Assembly: GCA_002437815.1 (NCBI GenBank)
Contig: DJRP01000030.1
Span: 212-64,211 of the forward strand
Direction of reading: 5' to 3'
Length of the DNA stretch: 64,000 nt
From: Collinsella sp. UBA6357
Lineage (GTDB): Bacteria > Actinomycetota > Coriobacteriia > Coriobacteriales > Coriobacteriaceae
Shown in pieces: positions 20,432 to 28,923 of this stretch. The notes under the pieces are model-generated. The model worked only from the letters and a program-made list of their open reading frames with translations. It was not told where the DNA came from and ran no database searches. The translations under genes were made by a program, and so were the position numbers. Position 1 is the stretch's first letter, and every line of letters begins with the position of its first letter.

Positions 20432-21019
20432 TTACAGCGGGGCTCCCGCCGGGGGCAGTTGCTTGATGTAGGCCCACATGCGCTGCTTGGCCGCCTTGTC
20501 GGTCAGGGCCGCCTCAAAGCCATCGAGCGCCAGCACGCGACGTCCCTGCACATGCGCCACCAGCCCGGGCTTGAGCATCGCCGTGTCAAAGTCATCGATC
20601 GCCACCAGCATGTCGGCATAGGTCTCGCGCATGATGTCGGCAGCGCGGTCATCAAGCAACAGCACGGCCTCGGGATCGAGCGTCTCGAGCGCCTCGCGAA
20701 ACGTATCGCAGGGCAGGGTCTCGCCTGTTGGGGCCGCCGCTTGGGCAGGATCTTCCACCTGGCCCGCGACGCTCGCCAGCACACAAAAATCCTCGGGCGC
20801 ATAGCCGATAGCGCCCAAGGCGCTGCGCAACGCCTTGCCGTCTGCGCCGGCGCATAGCTCTCCGCCGGCACGCTCGGCCTCGTCCAAATCGCCCTTGACC
20901 AGCACGATCGGAGAGGTAGCGTTGCCCGTCATACGAACGCCACGACTCTTGAGCGACGCGAGCCCCTGCTCGATCGCTTGGGCGAGCGCTTCCTTTTTCT
21001 GACTTTGCGAGATGGGCAT
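20432..21019 (-). CDS. Degenerate uracil-DNA-glycosylase-superfamily-like protein
   Basis: A 195-residue protein with no obvious annotation. Its layout parallels family 4/5 uracil-DNA glycosylases: GDLDEAERAGGELCAGADGK at the GEAPG...GRPFVGRAG position, LRSALGAIGYAPEDFCVLAS at the LxAIGLxREDVYI position, LDPEAVLLLDDRAADIM at the PKVIVALG position, and ALTDKAAKQRMWAYIKQL at the C-terminal LLRDPxLKRxAWEDLKAL helix. The iron-sulfur Cys set and the catalytic HPS-like motif are missing, so it is probably not an active glycosylase. The start at 21019 follows GGAG; TATAAT lies about 30 bases upstream. The family link is by eye only. Confidence 0.55.
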   Translation of the reverse strand: MPISQSQKKEALAQAIEQGLASLKSRGVRMTGNATSPIVLVKGDLDEAERAGGELCAGADGKALRSALGAIGYAPEDFCVLASVAGQVEDPAQAAAPTGETLPCDTFREALETLDPEAVLLLDDRAADIMRETYADMLVAIDDFDTAMLKPGLVAHVQGRRVLALDGFEAALTDKAAKQRMWAYIKQLPPAGAPL

Positions 21020-21158
21020 GCCGACTCCAATCGATTGCGTGGCACCCATTATATAAAAGCGTGCCCGACCGAGTGCTTGCATTGGCGGCGGTTGGGTATA
21101 AGCACGGGCGTACTGATCGCATATGCGCACACGCTGCGTTATGGCAACGGAGGCTGCT

Positions 21159-21479
21159 ATGGCTACTATCACCCAGGTCACACCTGACAACTTCGATGCA
21201 ACCGTCTCTGGCCCCACGCCGGTCCTTGTTGACTTTTGGGCCCCGTGGTGCGGTCCCTGCCGCACGCTCTCGCCCATCGTGGACGAGCTGGCCGATGAGC
21301 TCGACGGCAAACTTGCCGTGGCCAAGTGCAATGTCGACGAGAGCCAGGATCTTGCCATGAAGTACGGCGTCATGAGCATCCCGACGCTCATCGTCTTCAA
21401 GAACGGCCAGGAGGTCGATCGCTCGGTGGGATCCATGCCCAAGGCCAGGCTCGCCGCTTTTCTGGAGAAGCATCTGTAA
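21159..21479 (+). CDS. trxA: Thioredoxin
   Basis: A 106-residue thioredoxin fold protein with the redox motif WCGPC (30-34), the cis-Pro region SIPTLIVF and the classic VDFWAPWCGPC. It is a cytosolic dithiol reductant. The start at 21159 follows GGAGG; an upstream in-frame ATG at 21141 is less likely. It is a single-gene unit ended by a strong terminator and divergent from the UDG-like gene. Confidence 0.96.
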   Translation: MATITQVTPDNFDATVSGPTPVLVDFWAPWCGPCRTLSPIVDELADELDGKLAVAKCNVDESQDLAMKYGVMSIPTLIVFKNGQEVDRSVGSMPKARLAAFLEKHL

Positions 21480-21590
21480 CGCAATCGTTACCGGCAGACC
21501 GTCCGCACCGAGTTTGGCGCCGCTCGCCGGAAGCTTGTGTTTGGCTCTTGGCGTCCCGGATACCATGGTCTTAACAACTTGCCCCCAGTG

Positions 21591-21630
21591 AACGGGCGCG
21601 AACCGGCACCGGCTCGCGCCCGTTTTCTTG
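21591..21630 (+). terminator. Terminator downstream of thioredoxin
   Basis: AACGGGCGCGA pairs with TCGCGCCCGTT, with inner CCGG/CCGG, followed by TTTTCTT. Confidence 0.85.
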
Positions 21631-21719
21631 TGCGCGAGCTCCGGGTCCCGGGGTCGCCTCGCGGGTGGACGCCCCTTCGCCATCAATCGATGCCGGACAC
21701 CTGCGCCAAACCCGCCCGT

Positions 21720-22535
21720 TTACTCCGCCGCATGCCGACGGCACGCCTGATAGCTTGCAAGATAGGGCGCAAACTCCGCCGATGTATCGGAGTTGCTCGC
21801 GCGCCACGCCTTATGGTCGATGACCGTGCTGTCAAAGCCGTAATACGCGTCGATATAGGCAATGAGCCCGTCAAGCGCCTCGAGTTGGGCGGCCGGATAG
21901 TCCCCCGAGCCACCCACATGGACCAGTTCGATGCCGATCGAATAGGAGTTCATGCCGTAATCGGGGTACGCATCGCCGATCGGCGATGTTCCCACCTTAT
22001 CGTCGCGCGACTCATCGCCTGTCCCGTAGCGCTCGTTATTGCCCGCGTCCCCAAACCCCACATGGTGTGCGATCTGATCGAGCGGCACGCATTGGACGAT
22101 CGTGCCGTCCGTTCCCACCACAAAATGGGCGGCGACCTTGTTGCCGTTCGACTCCCACCAGTCCGCAACGGCGACAGGCGCCATCTCGCCCTCCGTGTCG
22201 TGCAGCACGATATATTTTTGAAACTCGGCCGTCTTGATGCCGTGAGCAAGATCATCATAGCAACAATCTTGGATGTTGAGTCGCAGACGTTGGGCATCGG
22301 CGCTCGCGGCGGTATCGACCTCCTGCGAGACCCGATCCGCGGCATCTTTGACGCACGACGAGGCAGCGTCGCGAACCGCACTCCTGCACGACTCGGCCGC
22401 AAACATGCTGCCGTCTGACCGGGATGCGCCGGCACCCGAGCAGCCCGTCAGCAAAAGCAACAGGCAGAGTGCCGCGACAGCACTCGCCGGTGCCATCGCT
22501 CCGCAGCCCTTCGCACACGTTGATCGGATACGCAC
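21720..22535 (-). CDS. Lipoprotein N-acetylmuramoyl-L-alanine amidase (Amidase_2)
   Basis: A 271-residue exported enzyme. A GTG start at 22535 is chosen because GGGGAG precedes it and it gives a clean lipoprotein signal: positively charged start, hydrophobic core and lipobox LLTGC with Cys33. The catalytic domain shows the first zinc His (IVLHDTEG), AHFVVGTDGTIVQCVPLDQIAHHVGFG, and SIGIELVHVG. The C-terminal zinc site is VIDHKAWRAS. It probably trims the peptidoglycan stem peptide at the outer membrane face. It is a single gene, and the upstream ATGs lack ribosome binding sites. Confidence 0.82.
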   Translation of the reverse strand: MRIRSTCAKGCGAMAPASAVAALCLLLLLTGCSGAGASRSDGSMFAAESCRSAVRDAASSCVKDAADRVSQEVDTAASADAQRLRLNIQDCCYDDLAHGIKTAEFQKYIVLHDTEGEMAPVAVADWWESNGNKVAAHFVVGTDGTIVQCVPLDQIAHHVGFGDAGNNERYGTGDESRDDKVGTSPIGDAYPDYGMNSYSIGIELVHVGGSGDYPAAQLEALDGLIAYIDAYYGFDSTVIDHKAWRASNSDTSAEFAPYLASYQACRRHAAE

Positions 22536-22682
22536 AGCACACTCCCCCGCCCATCGCCTTCGCTCGCTATTGTGACGCATTGCCGGGCGTAGCACGCCTG
22601 GGATACACAACACGCCCCGCAGCGGGCCCGTAGTAGAATCGGTGGAACGATATCGCACGCTACCGTTTTAAGGAGACCCATC

Positions 22683-22931
22683 ATGCATGATGTCGGAATG
22701 AACATGAGCCAGCTCGCCATGAGCGTCAAGCAGGTCGACGATACCATCGAGCTTGCGCACGAGTGGAGCCATCAGCTGCTGCACGCCACCGAGAACTTTG
22801 ATATGGAGCGCATCGGTGCCAAGCTCGAGGCCGCCATGGCGGCGCTCCACGAGGCGCACGACGCCCTTGAGGGCTACGAGGACGCCATCGAGGCCGACCA
22901 CAACTCCGTCGGTACCGTCAAGCTGGTCTAG
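22683..22931 (+). CDS. Small His-rich helical protein upstream of nikR
   Basis: Eighty-two residues, not recognised. It is rich in His (seven), Met, Glu and Ala, with predicted amphipathic helices (IELAHEWSHQLLHATENF; EAAMAALHEAHDALEGYEDA). The start follows AAGGAG, and the stop lies two bases before the nikR GTG, so the two are co-transcribed. Placement ahead of nikR and hyp genes suggests a nickel- or hydrogenase-related role; metal binding is inference. A 14-bp palindrome (CATCATGCATGATG) covers its start codon. Confidence 0.75.
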   Translation: MHDVGMNMSQLAMSVKQVDDTIELAHEWSHQLLHATENFDMERIGAKLEAAMAALHEAHDALEGYEDAIEADHNSVGTVKLV

Positions 22932-22933
22932 CA

Positions 22934-23401
22934 GTGGCCAGCTGCGAGCATACGCACGGTTGCGGCACGCAGGCGGGCTCCGAGCTCACGCGTTTTTCGG
23001 TCACCGTGCCCGAGGATCTGCTGCACCGTTTTGACGAGCAGATCGCGCGGCGCGGCGACGTTGCCAACCGCTCCGAAGCCGTGCGCGATCTGATTCGCGC
23101 CTCGCTTGTCAAAGAGGAGCTGCGTACACCAGATGAGCAGGTCATAGGATCGCTCACGATGATCTACGACCATCACACGGGCGATCTGACACGCCGCCTG
23201 GACGAGGTGCAGCACGACTTTACGCCCGAGATCGTCTCGACCATGCACGTACATCTCGATCACCACAACTGCCTTGAGATTTTGGCGCTCAAGGGCCGCG
23301 GCGAGCGTGTCTATGAACTCGCCGACCGGCTGTTGGGCCTGCGCGGTGTCAAACACGGCGAGCTCACCTGCGCCGCTACCAAGCAAAGCCTCGAATTCTA
23401 A
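22934..23401 (+). CDS. nikR: Nickel-responsive regulator NikR
   Basis: A 155-residue protein: ribbon-helix-helix DNA-binding domain (~20-60; RFSVTVPEDLLHRFDEQI, ANRSEAVRDLIR) plus an ACT-like nickel-binding domain with the His/Cys ligand set in TMHVHLDHHNCLEILALKG. The N-terminal ~17 residues are an extra His/Cys-rich stretch (CEHTHGCGTQ) not found in E. coli NikR. It starts with GTG two bases after the preceding gene and sits directly before hypF, suggesting nickel control of hydrogenase maturation. Confidence 0.93.
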   Translation: MASCEHTHGCGTQAGSELTRFSVTVPEDLLHRFDEQIARRGDVANRSEAVRDLIRASLVKEELRTPDEQVIGSLTMIYDHHTGDLTRRLDEVQHDFTPEIVSTMHVHLDHHNCLEILALKGRGERVYELADRLLGLRGVKHGELTCAATKQSLEF

Positions 23402-23450
23402 AAGCCGCCGCCAACAGAAAAGCCAACGCCCCGACAAACAAGGAGAAGCC

Positions 23451-26192
23451 ATGCGCCATGTTCATATCCATGTCACGGGTATCGTGCAGGGCGTTGGCAT
23501 GCGGCCTTTCGTGTACCGCGAGGCCGTGGCGCACGGCGTAAACGGCTGGGTGCTCAACGCAGGTGACGGCGTGCACATCGAGGCGCATGCCCAGGACGAG
23601 GCGCTCGACGGGTTTGTCGCAGCGCTCTCCGCAGAGGCCCCGGCGGCAGCCCGCGTGGAGTATGTCTCCGTCTCCCCTCTTGCAGACGGCTCTTGGAGCC
23701 GTGCCGATGAGCGGGGATTTCGCATCGTGGCGTCCGACGGTGAGGGTGAGCGGACCACGCTGGTGTCACCCGATATCGCCACCTGCGATGATTGCCTGCG
23801 CGAACTGTTCGATCCCGCCGATCGGCGTTTTCACTACCCCTTTATCAACTGCACCAACTGCGGGCCGCGCTTTACCATCATCCGATCGCTGCCCTATGAC
23901 CGAGCAGCGACCTCGATGGACGCGTTTCCCATGTGCCCCGATTGCGCCGCCGAATATGCCGACCCGCTCGACCGCCGCTTTCATGCGCAGCCCGACGCCT
24001 GCTTTGCCTGCGGACCGCATATCACCTGGCGCGAGCACGGCGACCGCAGCGCGTCCGTGGGATCGACACGCGAGACGAGCGATGCCATCATCGAGGCGTG
24101 CGTCACGCTTTTGTCAAAGGGCGGCATCATCGCGATCAAAGGCCTCGGCGGGTTTCATCTGGCTTGCAACGCCTGCGATGAGGCTGCGGTGCAGGAGCTG
24201 CGCCAGCGCAAGCGTCGCAGCAACAAGCCGCTTGCCGTCATGGTGGGCGACATCGATGAGGCCGAAGCGCTCTGCCAGGTTGACGAGAAGGAACGCGAGC
24301 TTCTGTGCGGCAGTGTGCGTCCCATCGTGCTGCTGCGCCGACGCGCGTCGGATCTCCGGGCAGGCGCCGCGGATTCAGCCGGCAACGTCAAGGGCAGCGG
24401 TTCCATCGCGCTCGCCCCGTCCGTGGCGCACGACCTTCCCGAGCTGGGCGTGATGCTGCCCTATACACCCCTGCAGCATTTGTTGCTTGCCGCGGCCCGT
24501 GCACACGATATGCATGCCCTTGTCATGACGAGCGGCAACATCAGCGAAGAACCCATCGAGGTCGATGATGACCACGCTTGGGAGCAACTTGTGGCAAGCG
24601 GTATCGCCGATGCACTTCTGGGCAACAACCGGGCCATCTTGTCCCGTTACGATGATTCGGTCGTACGCGTGGTCGATGGTCGCGTTATGCCCGTGCGACG
24701 GGCGCGCGGGTACGCGCCGCAACCGTTGAGGCTGCCCATCCTCGCGGAGCCCGCCGCGACCACGCCAAAGCCGCTTTTCGCCTGCGGATCCGAGCAAAAA
24801 GCAACCGTTGCCCTCACGCGCGAACAGCCCGACGGTAGCGCCCTGTGCTTCTTGTCGCAGCATATCGGCGATGTGGAGAACGGTGCCACCTTCGACGCCT
24901 GGAACAACACCCGCGAGCGTTTCGAGGGCCTCTTTGACCTAACGCCGCGCGCGGTCGTCTGCGATCTTCATCCCAGCTACCTGCCCAGTCAATGGGGCCG
25001 TTCCACCGCCGCGTCCAACGGCATGCCGCTGATCGAAGTCCAGCATCATCACGCACATATCGCCAGCGTGCTGGCCGAGGCAGCCGGCAGCGGCGCGATT
25101 GCCCTCGACGCACGCGTGCTGGGCGTCGCTTTCGACGGCACGGGCGCCGGTACCGATGGCGCTATTTGGGGCGGCGAGTTTCTGGTCGCCACACTCCAAG
25201 GTTTCACACGCGCTGCCCACCTACGCACTTGGACGCTTCCGGGCGGCGCGGCATCGGTACGCGACGCACGGCGTAATGCGTTTGCGCTGCTCACCGAGCT
25301 CGGCCTGCTCGATCACCCCGCCGCGGCGACGCTGCTGGGACGCCTTGACGAGCAGACGCGCTCCGTCACGTCCACCATGATCGCGCGCGACATCAACAGC
25401 CCGCGCACCAGCAGCATGGGGCGTTTGTTCGACGCCGTCGCCGCGCTGTTGGGCATTTGCGATAAGGCAACCTACGAAGGTGAGCCCGCCATCGCGCTCG
25501 AAGCTGCCGCCTGGCGGGCTCTCGGCCGCGCATCGACACCTTGCGACGCCGATTTGACCTCTCTCGACGCTCTCAGCGAGTCCTGGGTGGGCAGTTATTT
25601 CAGATATGTACATTCAGAGATAGATAACCGAGCGAGCAAAACGTCCGATGGAGCCCTTTGCAGCCCCAAAAGCGTCCCGCAGCCCCCAACAGACCCCGAA
25701 TGCCCCCAGGAATCAGGGCATTTGCAGTCCAATCATCCCGATTGGGACCCTATGGACATGCCAGGTAAATACATATCTGAACTAACTGGCCAAGACCCAT
25801 CGATGCAAGATGCGATTTTCGACCCTAAGCCACTTATCGAGGCGCTGCTCGACGGACTCGCGGCAAAAATGCCGGCCGATCTGCTCGCACTCGTCTTTCA
25901 CCGGTCTATCGCGCACGACACGGTCCGGATTGCACGCGCCATCTGCGAGCGCGAGGGCCTAGACACCGTAGCGTTATCGGGCGGCGTGTTCATGAACCGC
26001 ATGCTGCTCATGCTCGTCACGCGCGAGCTGGAAGCCACTGGACTCAACGTGTTGATTCCCCGTCATGTTCCCGTCAACGACGGCTGCATCGCCTATGGCC
26101 AGGCCGCCATCGCACGCGCTCGACTCGCCGCGACCACGCAGAATTGCTGCTTCCCCGGCGTCACCAAACAGGAGGCTGTCGCACAGCTGTAG
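23451..26192 (+). CDS. hypF: Carbamoyltransferase HypF with in-frame insertion
   Basis: 913 residues (typical HypF ~750). The acylphosphatase domain (1-90; GIVQGVGMRPFVYREA) is followed by zinc-finger Cys pairs (CDDCLREL, CTNCGPRF, CPDCAAEY, CFACGPH), a YrdC-like domain (~200-390) and a Kae1-like carbamoyl-transfer domain (VQHHHAHIASVLAE; LSGGVFMNRMLL). It makes the thiocarbamate on HypE that becomes the cyanide ligands of [NiFe] hydrogenase. Residues ~714-780 (Pro/Ser/Asp-rich) have no counterpart in the family and are encoded by a segment bounded by inverted repeats. The start follows AAGGAG. Confidence 0.93.
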   Translation: MRHVHIHVTGIVQGVGMRPFVYREAVAHGVNGWVLNAGDGVHIEAHAQDEALDGFVAALSAEAPAAARVEYVSVSPLADGSWSRADERGFRIVASDGEGERTTLVSPDIATCDDCLRELFDPADRRFHYPFINCTNCGPRFTIIRSLPYDRAATSMDAFPMCPDCAAEYADPLDRRFHAQPDACFACGPHITWREHGDRSASVGSTRETSDAIIEACVTLLSKGGIIAIKGLGGFHLACNACDEAAVQELRQRKRRSNKPLAVMVGDIDEAEALCQVDEKERELLCGSVRPIVLLRRRASDLRAGAADSAGNVKGSGSIALAPSVAHDLPELGVMLPYTPLQHLLLAAARAHDMHALVMTSGNISEEPIEVDDDHAWEQLVASGIADALLGNNRAILSRYDDSVVRVVDGRVMPVRRARGYAPQPLRLPILAEPAATTPKPLFACGSEQKATVALTREQPDGSALCFLSQHIGDVENGATFDAWNNTRERFEGLFDLTPRAVVCDLHPSYLPSQWGRSTAASNGMPLIEVQHHHAHIASVLAEAAGSGAIALDARVLGVAFDGTGAGTDGAIWGGEFLVATLQGFTRAAHLRTWTLPGGAASVRDARRNAFALLTELGLLDHPAAATLLGRLDEQTRSVTSTMIARDINSPRTSSMGRLFDAVAALLGICDKATYEGEPAIALEAAAWRALGRASTPCDADLTSLDALSESWVGSYFRYVHSEIDNRASKTSDGALCSPKSVPQPPTDPECPQESGHLQSNHPDWDPMDMPGKYISELTGQDPSMQDAIFDPKPLIEALLDGLAAKMPADLLALVFHRSIAHDTVRIARAICEREGLDTVALSGGVFMNRMLLMLVTRELEATGLNVLIPRHVPVNDGCIAYGQAAIARARLAATTQNCCFPGVTKQEAVAQL
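25592..25789. mobile_element. 198-bp element with terminal inverted repeats inside hypF
   Basis: Ends at 25592-25613 and 25768-25789 are inverted copies of each other (about 19 of 22 bases; shared core TTCAGATATGTA). The segment is exactly 66 codons, lower in GC at its ends and free of stops in the hypF frame. It resembles a palindromic or MITE-like repeat that inserted without breaking the gene. Confidence 0.65.
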
Positions 26193-26287
26193 CGCAGGGT
26201 TTGCCCGTGTCCCCGACTGCGCGGTACCATCATCTTTTGACATCTTAGGCGCCCTCGCGCGCCGTCCGTTCAAAAGAGGTTCCAGCC

Positions 26288-26548
26288 ATGTGCCTAGCCG
26301 TACCAGGAAAAATAACCGCACTTGACGGCGACTCCAAAGCGACCGTCGACATGATGGGCATCGAGCGCCAGGTCTCGACACGCTTGGTACCGTCCGCCCA
26401 GGTGGGCGATTATATCTTGGTCCATGCGGGATTTGGAATCCAGATCGTCGATCCGCAAGAAGCGGCCGAGACCATCGAGCTGCTCTCGGCCATGCCCGAG
26501 TTGATCGACGAGGACCATCCGCAGACGACTCTTGCGGGAGCCCTCTGA
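26288..26548 (+). CDS. hypC: Hydrogenase assembly chaperone HypC
   Basis: 86 residues beginning MCLAVPGKI, the invariant HypC/HybG start whose Cys2 holds the Fe(CN)2CO unit with HypD. The C-terminal part is QVGDYILVHAGFGIQIVD. The start follows AAGAGG. Its stop overlaps the hypD start by one base, a normal coupling of the HypC-HypD complex. Confidence 0.96.
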   Translation: MCLAVPGKITALDGDSKATVDMMGIERQVSTRLVPSAQVGDYILVHAGFGIQIVDPQEAAETIELLSAMPELIDEDHPQTTLAGAL

Positions 26549-27645
26549 TGCCCGACTCCATCGATTTTGCCGCCTTTCGCGACCCCGCCCTCGCGCGCGA
26601 TCTTATCGGACGCATCCAAGAGCTTGTCGGCGACCGGCACATCAACCTCATGGAAGTCTGCGGAACGCATACGGTAAGCATCGGCCGTTACGGCTTTCGC
26701 TCGATCATGCCCGCAGGCCTCAAGCTGCTGAGCGGCCCCGGCTGCCCGGTCTGCGTGACCGCCAACCGCGACATCGACCACGCCATCGCTCTCGCCAAGA
26801 TGGACGGCGCCATCATTGCCACCTTTGGCGATATGATGCGCGTACCCGGATCCTCGAGTTCGCTGGCCGCGCAAAAAGCCGCCGGCCACGATATCCGTAT
26901 CGTCTATTCGCCGCTCGACGCGCTCGATATAGCCGAGCACAACCCCGATCGCGAGGTCATCTTTATGGGCGTGGGCTTTGAGACCACCACGCCCACGATC
27001 GCGGCGGCCATTCTCGAGGCGCAGGCACGCGGACTTGCCAACTTCTCGGTCTATTGCGCCCACAAGACCACGCCGCCGGCCCTGCGCGCGATCGCCAACG
27101 ACCCCGAAACCACCATCGATGGCTTTATCTTGCCCGGACACGTCTCGACCATCACGGGCCTGGCACCGTTCGGCTTTTTGGTAGACGAGTTTTCGACGCC
27201 GGGCGTGGTGACGGGATTCGAGCCCGTCGATATTCTTGAGGGCATCTGCATGCTGGTGGAGATGATCGTTAGCGGCAAGCCCGCGATCGACAACGCCTAT
27301 CGCCGCGGCGTCAATCGTGACGGCAACGCCGTAGCACGCCAGCTGGTCGCCCAGGTCTTTGAGCCGTGCGACACCACGTGGCGCGGGCTTGGCCCCATCG
27401 CGGGCTCGGGCCTACGCATACGCGACGAGTTTTGCCGCTTTGACGCCGGCCGCCACTTTGACGTCGCTATCGAGCCCACCGTCGAGCCGCGCGGATGCCG
27501 CTGCGGCGATGTGCTCCGCGGTGCCATCACGCCTAACGGCTGCCCGCTCTTTGGTCGCGCCTGCACGCCCGAACATCCCGTGGGGCCGTGCATGGTGAGT
27601 TCCGAGGGCAGCTGTGCCGCCTATTATCGCTATCGCGAGGCTTGA
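26548..27645 (+). CDS. hypD: Hydrogenase maturation factor HypD
   Basis: A 365-residue scaffold for the Fe(CN)2CO cofactor. It has the conserved MEVCGTHT and GPGCPVCVT thiols, GVGFETTTP, ILPGHVSTI, and the C-terminal [4Fe-4S] Cys set (RGCRCGDVLRG, NGCPLFGRACTP, GSCAAYY). It is translationally coupled to hypC. Confidence 0.96.
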   Translation: MPDSIDFAAFRDPALARDLIGRIQELVGDRHINLMEVCGTHTVSIGRYGFRSIMPAGLKLLSGPGCPVCVTANRDIDHAIALAKMDGAIIATFGDMMRVPGSSSSLAAQKAAGHDIRIVYSPLDALDIAEHNPDREVIFMGVGFETTTPTIAAAILEAQARGLANFSVYCAHKTTPPALRAIANDPETTIDGFILPGHVSTITGLAPFGFLVDEFSTPGVVTGFEPVDILEGICMLVEMIVSGKPAIDNAYRRGVNRDGNAVARQLVAQVFEPCDTTWRGLGPIAGSGLRIRDEFCRFDAGRHFDVAIEPTVEPRGCRCGDVLRGAITPNGCPLFGRACTPEHPVGPCMVSSEGSCAAYYRYREA

Positions 27646-27751
27646 TGTTCCGCGGTTTTACAAACGCTGGAGCCGCTTGACGCCGCGTTGGCCGGCTGAC
27701 TCATGCTCAACATTGAATCCAACTTTCTCGGATAGATTGGAACCCCTCACT

Positions 27752-28786
27752 ATGTCCCACACCTTTACCGACCAGACCGTCCTTTTGGGTCATGGCTCGG
27801 GCGGCCAGATGATGAAGCGCATCATCGACGAGATCTTCCTCGATGCGTTCGGTTCGCCGGAGCTCCTTGCCGGCAACGATGCCGGTGTTGCCGCGCTGCC
27901 GGGCACGGGGCGCATCGCCATGTCGACCGACAGCTTTGTGGTGACACCGCAGTTCTTTCCCGGTGGCAACATCGGCAGACTCGCCGTCTGCGGCACCGTC
28001 AACGATGTTGCCACGTCGGGCGCCAACGTCCGCTATCTCTCGTGCGGCTTTATCCTCGAGGAAGGCTACTCCATGGACAAGCTGCGACAGATCGTGCAGA
28101 CCATGGCACAGACGGCACGCGAGGCCGGCGTGGCGATCATCACCGGCGACACCAAGGTCGTCGAGCGAGGCAGCGTCGACGGTGTTTACATCAACACCGC
28201 GGGCGTCGGCGAAGTCCCCGAAGGCATCGCGCTCTCCGGCGCCAACTGCCAGCCCGGTGACGTCATCTTGGTCTCGGGCACGCTCGGCGACCACGGCATC
28301 GCCGTCATGAGCCAGCGCGAGGGGCTCGCCTTCTCCACCAGCATCGAAAGCGACGCCGCGCCGCTCAACCATCTGATCGCGCAGGTGCTCGCCGCCGCCC
28401 CCGGCACGCGGTGCTTCCGCGATCCCACGCGCGGCGGCCTTGCCTCGACCCTCAATGAGTTTGCCGAGGCAAGTGCCGTCGAGATGGAGATCGACGAGGA
28501 TGCCGTGCCCGTGCGCCCCGAAGTACGCGGCGCGTGCGAGATGCTCGGCTACGACGTGCTGCAGGTTGCCAACGAGGGCAAGATGGTGGCCGTGGTGCCC
28601 GCCGACGAGGCCGATGCCGCGCTCGCGGCGATGCGCGGCGCCAAGTATGGCGAGAACGCCGCCATCATCGGTAGCGTCAAACCGCTCACAGCCGGCGCGC
28701 GTCCCGCCGTGCGCGTCCGCACCGGCTGGGGCTCGACCCGCATCCTCGATATGCTGGTGGGCGAGCAGCTTCCTCGCATCTGCTAG
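27752..28786 (+). CDS. hypE: Hydrogenase maturation factor HypE
   Basis: A 344-residue PurM-like ATPase that dehydrates the carbamoylated C-terminal Cys to a thiocyanate. The essential C-terminal PRIC is intact; the N-terminal LGHGSGG and the ATP-binding VCGTVNDVATSGA and FRDPTRGGLASTLNE are seen. The start at 27752 matches the family N-terminus although the ribosome binding site is weak (GGAAC). hypA and hypB are not in the window. Confidence 0.95.
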   Translation: MSHTFTDQTVLLGHGSGGQMMKRIIDEIFLDAFGSPELLAGNDAGVAALPGTGRIAMSTDSFVVTPQFFPGGNIGRLAVCGTVNDVATSGANVRYLSCGFILEEGYSMDKLRQIVQTMAQTAREAGVAIITGDTKVVERGSVDGVYINTAGVGEVPEGIALSGANCQPGDVILVSGTLGDHGIAVMSQREGLAFSTSIESDAAPLNHLIAQVLAAAPGTRCFRDPTRGGLASTLNEFAEASAVEMEIDEDAVPVRPEVRGACEMLGYDVLQVANEGKMVAVVPADEADAALAAMRGAKYGENAAIIGSVKPLTAGARPAVRVRTGWGSTRILDMLVGEQLPRIC

Positions 28787-28816
28787 AGTGCACGACGCGC
28801 CCTGACAACCATGTGA

Positions 28817-28897
28817 CAAGGGACAGGTTCTTTTTGGTAGGTTTTGCATTTTGCCGACAGACGGCCCAAAACCAACCAAAATGTATCTGTCCTTTTT
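28817..28897. repeat. Intergenic long imperfect inverted repeat
   Basis: Arms of about 30 bases (28818-28847 and 28867-28896) pair with a few mismatches; they carry GGGACAGGTTC on one side and ATCTGTCC on the other. It fills the gap between hypE and the phosphatase gene and may end hyp transcription. Confidence 0.7.
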
Positions 28898-28923
28898 GCT
28901 AGATATGTTTTGAAGGAGCATCT

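Noticed and set aside
22679..22692. 14-bp palindrome as NikR operator
   Set aside because: It does not match the GTATGA-N16-TCATAC pattern; it could follow from the Met-His-Asp start. Kept only as a remark.
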